Positions 28,635-36,932 of a stretch of DNA of 64,000 nucleotides are shown one piece after another (within the stretch, counting starts at the first letter, position 1; each line of letters begins with the position of its first letter). Source of the stretch: Frigididesulfovibrio sp031553235 (lineage in GTDB: Bacteria > Desulfobacterota > Desulfovibrionia > Desulfovibrionales > Desulfovibrionaceae); the NCBI GenBank assembly GCA_031553235.1, contig JAVBLS010000043.1, positions 7,318-71,317 of the forward strand, read 5' to 3'. The notes below the pieces were generated by a model that did no database searches, was not told the DNA's origin, and was given only the letters and a program-made list of their open reading frames with translations. The translations under genes and the position numbers were made by a program.

Positions 28635-29852
28635 CTATTGTTTTTTCTTGGCGATCAGGCGCCTATGGCGCGAGGTCAGGGCGGCCTCGGCCCCCTGGGT
28701 TTTGGGATGGTAAAACTGCCGGCCCGCCACGTCTTCCGGCAGATATTCCTGGTCCACCCAGGCATCGGGATGGTTGTGCGGGTACAGGTAGCCCTTGCCG
28801 TAGCCCCATTCCCGCTGCAGCCGGGTGGAGGCGTTGCGCAGGTGCAGGGGCACGGGCGCCGTGCCCGCGGCCTTAATGTCCCGGCTCGCGGCCAGGTAGG
28901 CGGCATAGGCGGTGTTGCTTTTGGGCGCCAGCGCCAGGTAGATGACCGTTTCGGCCATGGGCAGATAGCCTTCGGGCATGCCGATGTTTTCCACGGCCTG
29001 GTGGCAGGCCGTGGCCAGGGGCAGGGCCGCCGGGTCGGCCAGGCCCACGTCTTCGGCCGCGGCCAGGATCAACCGGCGGGTGATGAAGCGCGGGTCTTCG
29101 CCGCCTTCCAGCAAGGCGGCCAGATAATAGATCGCCGCGTCCGGGCTGCTGCCCCGGATGGATTTGATCAGAGCCGAGGCCAGTTCGTAGTGCTTGTCGC
29201 CCTGCTTGTCGTGCCGGGCAACGATCTCCGGCAAATGGTCCTTTAGGGCCGCGCCTTGGCGCTGGTCCTCGGGCAGGCCGGCCGTGTATTCCACCAGGTT
29301 GAGCAGGGTGCGGGCGTCACCGCCGCTCAGAGTGGCCAGGAGATCCGCCCCCGCTTCCTCTAGTTGGAAGTCCAGGGTCTCGGCCCCGCGCCGGGCCAGG
29401 GCCATGAGATCCTGGTGCACCAGGGGCCGCAGGCGCAGCACGTGCAGGCGCGAAAGCAGTTGCGGGGTGACGCTGAACGAGGGGTTTTCGGTGGTCGTGG
29501 CCAAAAGCGTCAACTCGCCGCTTTCCAGCAGCGGCAGGAAAAAGTCCTGCTGCGCCTTGGACAAACGGTGCAACTCGTCCAGGATCAAGACATCCGTGCC
29601 GGAGAGCATGCGCCTGAGTTGCTGCAGCCCGGCCTCGGGCGCGCTGATGCGCGTGACTTTTTTGCCGTGCGCCCGGGCCAGCAACAGGGCAATGGTCGAC
29701 TTGCCGCTGCCCGGCGGGCCGAAAAACAGGATGCTCGGCAGGCGCTCCGCCCGCATCAGGTTCTCCAGCTTGGCCCGCAAATGTTCCTGGCCGATAAACT
29801 CGGCCGTGTCGCTCGGACGAAGCCGCTCCGGCAACGGAGGGAGAATACCCAT
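28635..29852 (-). CDS. rarA: Replication-associated recombination protein A (AAA+ ATPase)
   Basis: 405 residues. Walker A FGPPGSGKST, Walker B LILDELHR, sensor ATTTENPSFSV and the C-terminal tetramer domain (AAIYYLAALLEGGEDPRFI, LHLRNASTRL) identify RarA/MgsA. It acts at stalled replication forks with the replisome. ATG at 29852 has GAGG six bases upstream; an in-frame extension to 29888 overlaps the next gene. The tail ends SRHRRLIAKKKQ, very basic. Confidence 0.95.
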   Translation of the reverse strand: MGILPPLPERLRPSDTAEFIGQEHLRAKLENLMRAERLPSILFFGPPGSGKSTIALLLARAHGKKVTRISAPEAGLQQLRRMLSGTDVLILDELHRLSKAQQDFFLPLLESGELTLLATTTENPSFSVTPQLLSRLHVLRLRPLVHQDLMALARRGAETLDFQLEEAGADLLATLSGGDARTLLNLVEYTAGLPEDQRQGAALKDHLPEIVARHDKQGDKHYELASALIKSIRGSSPDAAIYYLAALLEGGEDPRFITRRLILAAAEDVGLADPAALPLATACHQAVENIGMPEGYLPMAETVIYLALAPKSNTAYAAYLAASRDIKAAGTAPVPLHLRNASTRLQREWGYGKGYLYPHNHPDAWVDQEYLPEDVAGRQFYHPKTQGAEAALTSRHRRLIAKKKQ

Positions 29853-29884
29853 AATGACCTCGTGTTGTCGGGGCGGAAGACCAA

Positions 29885-30364
29885 TCAATACACGCCGGGC
29901 AGGCCGCTGTCGCGGAACACGCCGTCGATGATCCCGAGGTGGTAGTTGGCGTGCCTGACCAGTCCCATGAGGGCGTGCTGCAGGGTGCGCGGCTTGGCAA
30001 AGGTCGCGCTCAGGCCCGGGTGGGATTCGGTCAGCCGGCCGGCATCCAGGCCTTGCATAAAGGCCCGGGCCAGGTCTTTGACCTTGGCGGCATGGGCGAG
30101 CATGTCTCGGCGGCTCATGGGATCGGCCGGCTTGTCCAGCATGATCACTTCGCGCGAATATTCGGAGAAGCCGAAGGAACCGTCGGCTTCGGGCCGGGCA
30201 TACATCTCGGCGCAGGCGTAGAGATGCAGAAACTGTTGCCAGACGGGCCGGCCGCCACGCTTGGCAAGCCAGAGATCTTCGGGGCAGGCTTCGATCTGCT
30301 TGACGCCGAGATCGTGGAACCGTTCAAACTCGTCCCAGAAACATTGCATGACTTGGTCTTTCAT
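29885..30364 (-). CDS. DinB-like four-helix protein
   Basis: 159 residues. The pattern is that of DinB/YfiT-type proteins: WQQFLHLYACAEMY (helix with a metal-ligand histidine), LARAFMQGLDAGRL, and a final HALMGLVRHANYHLGIIDG with two conserved histidines. Members are often bacillithiol-, mycothiol- or metal-linked transferases, but some have no known activity. ATG at 30364 with AAAGG upstream. Frame continues upstream to 30802 as a shadow of other sequence. It lies 32 bases before rarA. Confidence 0.72.
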   Translation of the reverse strand: MKDQVMQCFWDEFERFHDLGVKQIEACPEDLWLAKRGGRPVWQQFLHLYACAEMYARPEADGSFGFSEYSREVIMLDKPADPMSRRDMLAHAAKVKDLARAFMQGLDAGRLTESHPGLSATFAKPRTLQHALMGLVRHANYHLGIIDGVFRDSGLPGVY

Positions 30365-30483
30365 AAAGGTTCCTTTTGACGTTTTGGCGCAGCACGTCAT
30401 GTTGCAGGGCGGCCCGCATTCGTTGTGGGAGTGCTGCCCACCCACCGACCGCGATGGAACTTTTTGAGCCCCAAGATGCTTCC

Positions 30484-31209
30484 TTATTCCTGCCGAGCCC
30501 ACCAGGCCAGACCGAGGGTCAGGATGGCGGCGGTTTCCCAGCGCAGGATGCGGCTGCCCAGGCTGACGGGGGCAATGTCGGCCTCGGCCAGAAGGCCGGC
30601 TTCGCGGGGGGAGAAGCCGCCTTCGGGGCCGACGACCAGAAGCAGGTCGCCGGGGCCGCGCAGGTCTTCGGCCTGGAGCATCCGCCCCTGGGTGTCGCCT
30701 TCGTAGAGCATGAAGGCGCGGTTGAATTCGGAACGCCGGCCGGCCAGTTCCTCGACGCCGTGGCGCAACAGGGTCAGTTCGGGCAGGCGCGGGTTGCCGC
30801 ATTGCTTGGCCCCGGCAATGAGCTCGGCCCGCCAGCCGGATTTTTCCACGTCCGGCAGGGCGGCCTGACTGAAGTCAGCTTGCCAGAGCCAGATGCGGGC
30901 GGCCTCAAGCTCGACGCTCTTTTCCAGAAACCAGCTTCGGCGCAGGGCCTTGGAAAAACCGGCCGCCAGGGTGCAGCGGGTTGCGGGCGGCGGCACGAGT
31001 TCCTGGTGCTCAGGGGCCAGGTGAAGTTCTTTTTTGCCGACCTCAAGGATGGAAAAAAGGCCCAGGCGGCCGAGGCCGTCAAACAGGCGGATACGATCCC
31101 CGGCTTTCAGGCGCAGGACCCGGCCCGCATGATGGGCTTCGGACCCCCGCAGCAGAAAGGGTTCGGACCAAAGTTCCGGTTCGAGGTAAAAGCTGTGCGG
31201 GTCGGCCAT
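30484..31209 (-). CDS. rsmE: 16S rRNA m3U1498 methyltransferase
   Basis: 241 residues. N-terminal PUA-like part with SEAHHAGRVLRLKAGDRIRLFDG, C-terminal SPOUT domain with the knot motifs LLVVGPEGGFSPREAGLL and VSLGSRILRWETAA. It methylates U1498 of 16S rRNA. The gene starts three bases after the stop of the periplasmic sugar-binding gene at 31213, probably by coupling, since no strong ribosome site is visible. Confidence 0.95.
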   Translation of the reverse strand: MADPHSFYLEPELWSEPFLLRGSEAHHAGRVLRLKAGDRIRLFDGLGRLGLFSILEVGKKELHLAPEHQELVPPPATRCTLAAGFSKALRRSWFLEKSVELEAARIWLWQADFSQAALPDVEKSGWRAELIAGAKQCGNPRLPELTLLRHGVEELAGRRSEFNRAFMLYEGDTQGRMLQAEDLRGPGDLLLVVGPEGGFSPREAGLLAEADIAPVSLGSRILRWETAAILTLGLAWWARQE

Positions 31210-31212
31210 GGT

Positions 31213-32223
31213 TCAGCGAAATTCCGGCAGGCGCAGCAGCCAGGGAATGGTGTTTTTGTCCACAAACATGACCGGCCGGTAATAGGTAGGGACGCGGCCC
31301 AGGCCGTTGTCGACAAAGGTGTCCGGAACGGGCGGCTCCTTGCGCAGCAGGCCCAGGGCGACGCGGACGGCTTCGGCGGCCAGCAGGTCGGTGTCTTTGA
31401 ACACGCTCATGCCCTGGATTCCCCGATACATCCGGTCCAGGCCGCCGGCATTGGCATCCTGGCCGGAGACGGCCACGGAACCGGCCAGGCCCTTGTCGGC
31501 CAGGGCCTCCAGGGCGCCGCCGGCCGTATCGTCGTTGGGGGCGAGCACGCCCCGGATCCTGTCGCTCCGTTCCAGGGCCTTGCGTACCAGGTCTTTGGCC
31601 GATTCCGGCTTCCAGCCCACGGCTTCGCCGTCGGCCACAACGCGGATGTCGCCGCGATCGATCAGGGGCTGCAGATACTTCATGGCGCCGGCCCGGAACA
31701 TGACCGAGTTGCCGTCTTCCTTGGCCCCGGAAATGAGAATGTAGTCGCCCTTGGGCGCGTGCTCGGCCAGAAATTTCCCCTGCAGCTCGCCCACCTGGGT
31801 CTGTTCAAAGGTGACGTAGGCGTCCAGCGGGCAATTGAAGAGCAGGCGGTCGTAAGCAATGACCGGCACGCCCCGGTCATGGGCGTAGCGCACGGCCGCA
31901 ACGGCGCCGTAAGCGTCGTTGGGCACGATCAGCAGGGCGTCGACGCCTAGGTTGACCAGTTCCTGCACCTGGATGTTCTGCTGCTCCTGGCTGTTGCCGG
32001 CAAAGCGCACCAGAATGTTCACCTTGTGCCGGTCGGCCTGGGCGCGAATGGCCTGCAAGTCGTACCCCCAGCGGCTTTCGCGGAAAGAGGGCAGGGCCAC
32101 GCCCAGGCGGGGCGCGGCCCCGAGGGCCGCGTCCGCGCACAGCAAGAGCCCCAGAAGAGCGAGGGCGACGAGGCCGCGCAGGCCCCGGCGCAGCCCTGCG
32201 GGCTGTTTATACGAGGGCCGCAC
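31213..32223 (-). CDS. Periplasmic sugar-binding protein, XylF/RbsB type
   Basis: 336 residues. Signal peptide (LVALALLGLLLCADAALGA) followed by a type I periplasmic-binding fold: LGVALPSFRESRWGYDL, VPVIAYDRLLFNCPLDAYVTFEQ, LISGAKEDGNSVMF and VSGQDANAGGLDRMYRGIQ are typical of xylose-type binding proteins. No permease or ATPase gene is adjacent, so it may serve chemotaxis or sensing, or a transporter elsewhere. GTG at 32223 lies in the end of gcvT (17-base overlap) with GGGC upstream. Confidence 0.82.
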   Translation of the reverse strand: MRPSYKQPAGLRRGLRGLVALALLGLLLCADAALGAAPRLGVALPSFRESRWGYDLQAIRAQADRHKVNILVRFAGNSQEQQNIQVQELVNLGVDALLIVPNDAYGAVAAVRYAHDRGVPVIAYDRLLFNCPLDAYVTFEQTQVGELQGKFLAEHAPKGDYILISGAKEDGNSVMFRAGAMKYLQPLIDRGDIRVVADGEAVGWKPESAKDLVRKALERSDRIRGVLAPNDDTAGGALEALADKGLAGSVAVSGQDANAGGLDRMYRGIQGMSVFKDTDLLAAEAVRVALGLLRKEPPVPDTFVDNGLGRVPTYYRPVMFVDKNTIPWLLRLPEFR

Positions 32224-33295
32224 GGGCCGTGCCCTCGGTGTAGAACGGTAGGGTGGCGGGCTTGGCGGGCAGTTCCGTCTTGGCGGCCTTGATCACATAG
32301 GCGGGCTCGCCGGCGGCCTCGGCCCGGACATAGGCCAGGGCCACGGCCGCGCCCACGGAAGGGGCGAACGAGCCGCTGGTCACCGTGCCCACGGCCTCGC
32401 CTGAAGGCAGGGCCAGCACGTCGCCCTGGCGGGCGCTGCGCCGGCCTTCCAGAACCAGGGCCACAAGCTTCTCGCGCACCTCGTGGGCGCCATCGCGGCC
32501 CACGTAGTCGGCCTGCGAGGTCAGCATGCCGGCATAGCCGGCCTCGGCCGGGGTGCGGCTTTCATCCAGGTCGTGGCCGTACAGGGGCAGGCCCACTTCC
32601 AGGCGCAGGGTGTCGCGCGCGCCCAAGCCCACAGGCTTGACCCGCTCGTCACCGAGCAGCATGGTCCAGAGTTTTTCCGCCTTGTCCCAGGGGAAGTAAA
32701 GCTCAAAGCCCAACTCGCCGGTGTAGCCGGTGCGGCTGACCAGCAGCGGCCCGCCGTCGAATTCGGCCTCGGTGAAGCCGAAATAGGGCAGCCGGCGCCA
32801 GGGGCCGGGCAGCACGCTCTCGAGCACGGCCGGGGCCAGCGGTCCCTGCAGGTCAAGCTTGGCCGTGGCGTCGGAAACGTCCTCAAAACGGAAGGACGGC
32901 CCGAGGCGCTCCTTGAGGGCGGCGAAATCCGTGGGCCGGCAACCCGCGTTGACCACGATCATGAAGCGTTCTTCGGCCAGGCGGTAGACGATCAGGTCAT
33001 CCATGACCCCGCCCCGGGCATTGAGCAGAAAACCGTAGCGGCAACGGCCGGGTTTGAGGGTGGCGACGTTCACGCTCAGGGCCCGGGCCAGGGCGTCGCA
33101 GGCGCCCGGACCTTCGAGAATGAACTCGCCCATGTGGCAGATGTCGAACAGTCCGGCCTGGGCCCGGGTGTGCAGATGCTCGGCGATGATGCCGGTGGGG
33201 TACTGGATGGGCATGTCCCATCCCGCGAATTCGGCCATTTTCGCGCCGTTGGCCGCGTGCCAGGCCGCCAGGGGGGTTTTCAGAAGTGTGCTCAC
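32207..33295 (-). CDS. gcvT: Glycine cleavage system aminomethyltransferase (T protein)
   Basis: 362 residues. The conserved N-terminal block HTRAQAGLFDICHMGEF and the folate-binding pattern SRTGYTGELGFELYF, then LGARDTLRLEVGLPLYGHDLDE, mark GcvT. It transfers the methylene group of the lipoyl-bound aminomethyl to tetrahydrofolate. Other gcv genes are not here. The start is GTG at 33295, eight bases after AGGAG. A single hairpin-rich leader of about 180 bases lies upstream; I could not identify a glycine riboswitch in it. Confidence 0.94.
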   Translation of the reverse strand: MSTLLKTPLAAWHAANGAKMAEFAGWDMPIQYPTGIIAEHLHTRAQAGLFDICHMGEFILEGPGACDALARALSVNVATLKPGRCRYGFLLNARGGVMDDLIVYRLAEERFMIVVNAGCRPTDFAALKERLGPSFRFEDVSDATAKLDLQGPLAPAVLESVLPGPWRRLPYFGFTEAEFDGGPLLVSRTGYTGELGFELYFPWDKAEKLWTMLLGDERVKPVGLGARDTLRLEVGLPLYGHDLDESRTPAEAGYAGMLTSQADYVGRDGAHEVREKLVALVLEGRRSARQGDVLALPSGEAVGTVTSGSFAPSVGAAVALAYVRAEAAGEPAYVIKAAKTELPAKPATLPFYTEGTARAALV

Positions 33296-33375
33296 CGGGT
33301 GATCTCCTGCCGGATGTCAAAGGTGGATGCCGAGCCGTGGTTCGGCAAAACTCTCCCCGGACTCTACGAAGAATT

Positions 33376-33461
33376 CCCCCTGCCGGCAAGGCCGGCAGGG
33401 GGGTGGCGAGCGACGGGCACGGACGGCGGCGGTAAAGCTTTGTCATAGCGGCAAAGCTTAC
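33376..33461 (-). terminator. Hairpins between the unknown 578-residue gene and gcvT
   Basis: A perfect 12-bp stem CCCCCTGCCGGC/GCCGGCAGGGGG (33376-33402) is preceded on the minus strand by AGCTTTG/CAAAGCT (33436-33458). They follow the stop at 33480 and so may end that transcript; a T-tract is lacking. Confidence 0.5.
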
Positions 33462-33479
33462 AGCGGCGGCGGCGAAGCC

Positions 33480-35216
33480 CTACAACTGCGGCCGGGAGAT
33501 GCCGCGCAGGGCGGTGTCCTGCTTGCTTTTGCGGATGGCTTTGAAGTCGTCGAGCAGGGCCACAAGCTTACCGTAGTTTTTTTTGATTTCCAGGCCGTTG
33601 GCGGTCAGGGCGTCGTCGGGCTTGTTGATGTAGGTGCGCAGCAGGTAGGCGTCGTTGAGAATGGTGTCGCCGCGGGAAATGACCGCGCCGACCAGGGAGT
33701 CGAAGTAGCTGACGATTTCAAACTTCAGCGAATGGAGCAGGGAAACCGCTTCAACGAGCATGCGGTTGTAGGAGATGCGTTCGCCACGCAGACTGCGGTC
33801 CTTGAGCTCTTCGAGCAGGCGCACTTTACGGGCCTGCTGGATGAAGCTGTAGCGGCCGACGACCTCCTGGTAGAGCTCGTTCAGGCCGACAAAGAGCCGG
33901 CAGTTTTCCGGGGCCAGCAGCCAGCCGTCGAGAATTTTCTCGATGTTGGCGAAAAATTCTTCGCTGTAGCCGATCATCCGGCGCTGGTGCTTGGAGAGCC
34001 AGGCGTAGAGGAATTTCAGGCGCTTTTCCACGCTGTCGGTGTTTTCGACCAGCTCGCTGCGTTTGTAAATGATCCGGCCGGTGTGCTCGCCCCGGACAAT
34101 GTCGTTGAGGCGCAGGAACATGTTGGCCGTGTCGCGGATAAACCCGACGTTCTCCATGAGCCTGCCGCTGAGGGGGTGGATGATCGCCTGCGATTCCACG
34201 GAAATGGCCCGTTCCTGACGCACGTTGTCCGGGCTGAACTTGTGCTGTTTGTAGCGCACCCGCAGGATGATTACGCGTTTTTTGGCATCCAGCAACCAGC
34301 CCTGATCCATGAGGCTGGGCAGGAGTTCGTGGTCTTCGTCCACCGAGACCAGGGCGATTTTTTCCACCTGCGGGTACGGCCGGCCCGTGCCGTCGTTCCA
34401 GATGCTGGTGATGGTGCGGTCCGACTGGCTCAATGTGCGGATCAGGAATTTTTCGCCCATCTTGTGCAGCTTGCGGGCGAACAGGGCGGCCGAGGTGCGC
34501 CGTTCGGAAGCGATGGGAAAGCCGTAGAGTTCCATGAGGTGCCGGCAGACGAAAATGCGGTTGCGGTCGTAAGAATCGGGATCGTCCAGCAGGAATTTGC
34601 CGATGCGCAGGCCGTAGCGTTTGACCTCGGTGTCCAGGTCCGAGGGGAACGAGGCATAGATCCCGGCCAGATAAAACTCGCGCTCCTGCGGGGTGTCGCC
34701 GAACATGCCGAAGACCTGGCCCCGGTCCATGTTGGCCAGGTAGGGCATGAGCAGGGGGTACAGCTCGGGCGAGGTGACGTCTTCTTTGGCCAGGTGCAGG
34801 CGGATGTTCTCCTGCAGGCTGCGGGGCAGGCGCGACTGGAGCACGGTGAGGTTGCGCAGCATGCGCTCCTGGGCCAGATCCGGGCGCAGGTCGCGTTCCA
34901 CGGGCTGGAGCAGGTCGAACTGGAAAACTTCGTGGAAATAGCGGATGGGCCGGGCAAAGGCCACCATGCTGAAACCGGGCAGCTTGTCGTGTTCCCAGAG
35001 GTCGCTTTCAAACGAGGGCAGCAGTTCGCGCGTTTCCACCAGAGGATAGTCGGAGAGCTCGGCAAAGGGCTTCATCAGGCCGTGCTTGATGTGCACCTGA
35101 TCGAGAAACTGTTTGAACTGCGCACCGGTGCGCAGTTCAGGGTGCCGCTCAAAGGACCATCCGTCCTTCCAGGCAGGGTCGGCTTCGGTAAAGGCGAGTT
35201 TCCAGTCCAGGGTCAT
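33480..35216 (-). CDS. Conserved protein of unknown function (578 residues)
   Basis: No signal peptide or membrane helix; mixed charged sequence with many helices. The C-terminal third (about 400-560: VEKRLKFLYAWLSKHQRRMIGYSEEFF, LFVGLNELYQEVVGRYSFIQQARKV, LVEAVSLLHSLKFEIVSYFDSL) looks like a helical bundle. The N-terminal part has ELRTGAQFKQFLDQVHIKHGLM. It vaguely recalls a deltaproteobacterial family of similar length (TIGR04442 comes to mind, not checked). ATG at 35216; ACCCCTTTCCCC upstream on the minus strand gives no clear ribosome site. It is a large, apparently intact gene, 83 bases from phoU. Confidence 0.7.
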   Translation of the reverse strand: MTLDWKLAFTEADPAWKDGWSFERHPELRTGAQFKQFLDQVHIKHGLMKPFAELSDYPLVETRELLPSFESDLWEHDKLPGFSMVAFARPIRYFHEVFQFDLLQPVERDLRPDLAQERMLRNLTVLQSRLPRSLQENIRLHLAKEDVTSPELYPLLMPYLANMDRGQVFGMFGDTPQEREFYLAGIYASFPSDLDTEVKRYGLRIGKFLLDDPDSYDRNRIFVCRHLMELYGFPIASERRTSAALFARKLHKMGEKFLIRTLSQSDRTITSIWNDGTGRPYPQVEKIALVSVDEDHELLPSLMDQGWLLDAKKRVIILRVRYKQHKFSPDNVRQERAISVESQAIIHPLSGRLMENVGFIRDTANMFLRLNDIVRGEHTGRIIYKRSELVENTDSVEKRLKFLYAWLSKHQRRMIGYSEEFFANIEKILDGWLLAPENCRLFVGLNELYQEVVGRYSFIQQARKVRLLEELKDRSLRGERISYNRMLVEAVSLLHSLKFEIVSYFDSLVGAVISRGDTILNDAYLLRTYINKPDDALTANGLEIKKNYGKLVALLDDFKAIRKSKQDTALRGISRPQL

Positions 35217-35299
35217 ACGGCACAGGGGAAAGGGGTTACAAGCTTTCGTTGCGGCAGGGTACCCCGGACTGGAAAAAATTGCGAGAAAAATCTATAGAT

Positions 35300-35998
35300 T
35301 TACGTAGTGGAGTGGGAGCCCTCCGGGCAATCCGACGACCCGTGCCTGGCCTCCTTGCCCTCGACGATGAAGAGCACGCCTTCGGCCAGGTTGGAGGCCA
35401 GCTTGCCGATGCGGGTCAGAGCCCGGGCCGTGTTCAGCCGGCGCACCGAGCGTTCCACGGCGCGCTTTTCCGAGCGATCCATGGCGTCGATGAAGGCCTT
35501 GAGCACAAGAATGTCCATCTCGTCGCAACGGCATTCCATCTCGCGCACCCGCTGGGCCAGGCGCACGTCGTTCTCGCGAAAGGCGTCCACGGCCCATTCC
35601 CACATTTTCAGGCTGTGCTCGGCGTGCGCGCCGAGCCGTTCCAGGGCCGGGGCAAAGGCTTCGGGCAGGGGTTCCTTGGCGCTTAAATAGGCGGCCGCGG
35701 CCGCGATGACCACGGCTTCGTCGCCGCAGCGCTCAATGTGCACGCAGGCCCGGATAATCGCCACGATGAAACGCAGGTCTTTGGCCCAGGGCTGGGCCAG
35801 GGCCAGCAGGCGAAAGCACATGTCGTCGATTTCCAGGTCTAGGTCGTCGATGATCCTGTCGCCTTCGATGATTCGCCGGGCCAGTTCCACGTCGCCCGAA
35901 TGCAGGGCGCGCACCGAGGATTCCGCGGCGATGCGCACCAGGGCGGCCATTTCCAGCACTTTTAGCCGGAGCAGGGTGAGTTCTTGTTCAAAGCGCAT
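35300..35998 (-). CDS. phoU: Phosphate transport system regulatory protein PhoU
   Basis: 232 residues in two three-helix PhoU repeats; LEIDDMCFRLLALAQPWAKDLRFIVAIIRACVHIERCGDEAVVI shows the E-x-x-x-D metal-type motifs. It links the Pst transporter to the Pho two-component system. The start ATG overlaps the pstB stop (TAATG), so pstB and phoU are coupled. The C-terminal tail (SSDCPEGSHSTT) is polar and unlike the family end. No pstS, pstC, pstA or phoR is in view. Confidence 0.92.
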   Translation of the reverse strand: MRFEQELTLLRLKVLEMAALVRIAAESSVRALHSGDVELARRIIEGDRIIDDLDLEIDDMCFRLLALAQPWAKDLRFIVAIIRACVHIERCGDEAVVIAAAAAYLSAKEPLPEAFAPALERLGAHAEHSLKMWEWAVDAFRENDVRLAQRVREMECRCDEMDILVLKAFIDAMDRSEKRAVERSVRRLNTARALTRIGKLASNLAEGVLFIVEGKEARHGSSDCPEGSHSTT

Positions 35999-36759
35999 TA
36001 TCCGAACCGTCCGGTGATGTAGTCTTCAGTTTGTTTGTGCTTGGGCCGGGTGAAAATTGTCCCGGTGTCGCCGTGCTCGATGACCTTGCCCATGTAGAAG
36101 AACACGGTGGAGTCCGAAACCCGAGCCGCCTGCTGCATGCTGTGGGTGACGATGACGATGGTGTATGATTCGCGCAGGGTTCCCACCAGTTCTTCGATCT
36201 TCTGGGTGGCGATGGGGTCCAGGGCCGAGGCCGGCTCGTCCATGAGCAGCACCTCGGGCTGCACGGCCAAGGCGCGGGCGATGCACAGACGCTGCTGCTG
36301 CCCGCCGGAAAGCCCCAGGGCCGAGGCGTGCAGGCGATCCTTGACCTCGTTCCACAAGGCGGCGCTTTGCAGGCTTTCTTCCACCCGGCCGGCGATGAAT
36401 TCCTTGTCCGAAACCCCGTTGACCCGCAGGCCATAGGCCACGTTCTCGAAAATGCTCTTGGGAAAGGGGTTGGGCTTTTGAAAGACCATGCCCACCCGCC
36501 TGCGCAGTGAAACCACATCCACGCCCGCGGCATAGATGTTTTCGCCTTCCAGCAGTAGCTCGCCTTCCACCCTGGCTATGGGGATCAGGTCGTTCATGCG
36601 GTTGAGACAGCGCAGGAAGGTGCTTTTGCCGCAGCCCGAAGGGCCGATCAGGGCTGTGACCCTGCGGGCGGCGAAGTCCAGGTCGATTTCATGCAGGGCC
36701 TGAAAGCCGCCGTAGTAAAAGTTGAGGCTGCGGGAGGATATCGCGATGGAAGGTTGCAT
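35998..36759 (-). CDS. pstB: Phosphate ABC transporter ATP-binding protein
   Basis: 253 residues. Walker A IGPSGCGKST, then FLRCLNRMNDLIP (typical of PstB), signature LSGGQQQR and Walker B VLLMDEPASALDP. It powers high-affinity phosphate uptake. ATG at 36759 is preceded by AAAGAAC, a weak site. The frame extends upstream through the palindromic element at 36773-36925 to 36855 without homology. The upstream gene is phoB. Confidence 0.96.
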   Translation of the reverse strand: MQPSIAISSRSLNFYYGGFQALHEIDLDFAARRVTALIGPSGCGKSTFLRCLNRMNDLIPIARVEGELLLEGENIYAAGVDVVSLRRRVGMVFQKPNPFPKSIFENVAYGLRVNGVSDKEFIAGRVEESLQSAALWNEVKDRLHASALGLSGGQQQRLCIARALAVQPEVLLMDEPASALDPIATQKIEELVGTLRESYTIVIVTHSMQQAARVSDSTVFFYMGKVIEHGDTGTIFTRPKHKQTEDYITGRFG

Positions 36760-36772
36760 GCGGTGTTCTTTT

Positions 36773-36925
36773 TTAGGAGCTGATTTTAAATAAATCTTTT
36801 GTCCAATAGTTTCGTCATCCGGCCCTTTTGCTCCGGTCGAGTGCCGGAAGAGCACACTCCCTTCGCAAAAAGGGCCGGATTCCTCACTCCTGGAGCGAAA
36901 TCTTTTATTTAAAACCAGCTCCTAA
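36773..36925. repeat. 153-bp palindromic element between phoB and pstB (family C)
   Basis: The outer arms TTAGGAGCTGATTTTAAATA (36773 on) and their complement at 36904-36925 match at 21 of 22 positions. An inner pair ATCCGGCCCTTTTGC (36817-36831) and GCAAAAAGGGCCGGAT (36865-36880) pairs with one bulged base. The outer arms are AT-rich, the inner part GC-rich. Such a structure in an mRNA would set the phoB-pstB ratio; it also resembles a MITE. Confidence 0.85.
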
Positions 36926-36932
36926 GAGCAAC

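Noticed and set aside
30365..30802. N-terminal extension of the DinB-like protein
   Set aside because: The extra residues are Pro/Arg-rich and overlap rsmE in another frame; a normal start with a ribosome site lies at 30364.
33296..33479. Glycine riboswitch upstream of gcvT
   Set aside because: A GGGGAGAG stretch is present, but the other conserved blocks of the aptamer are absent.
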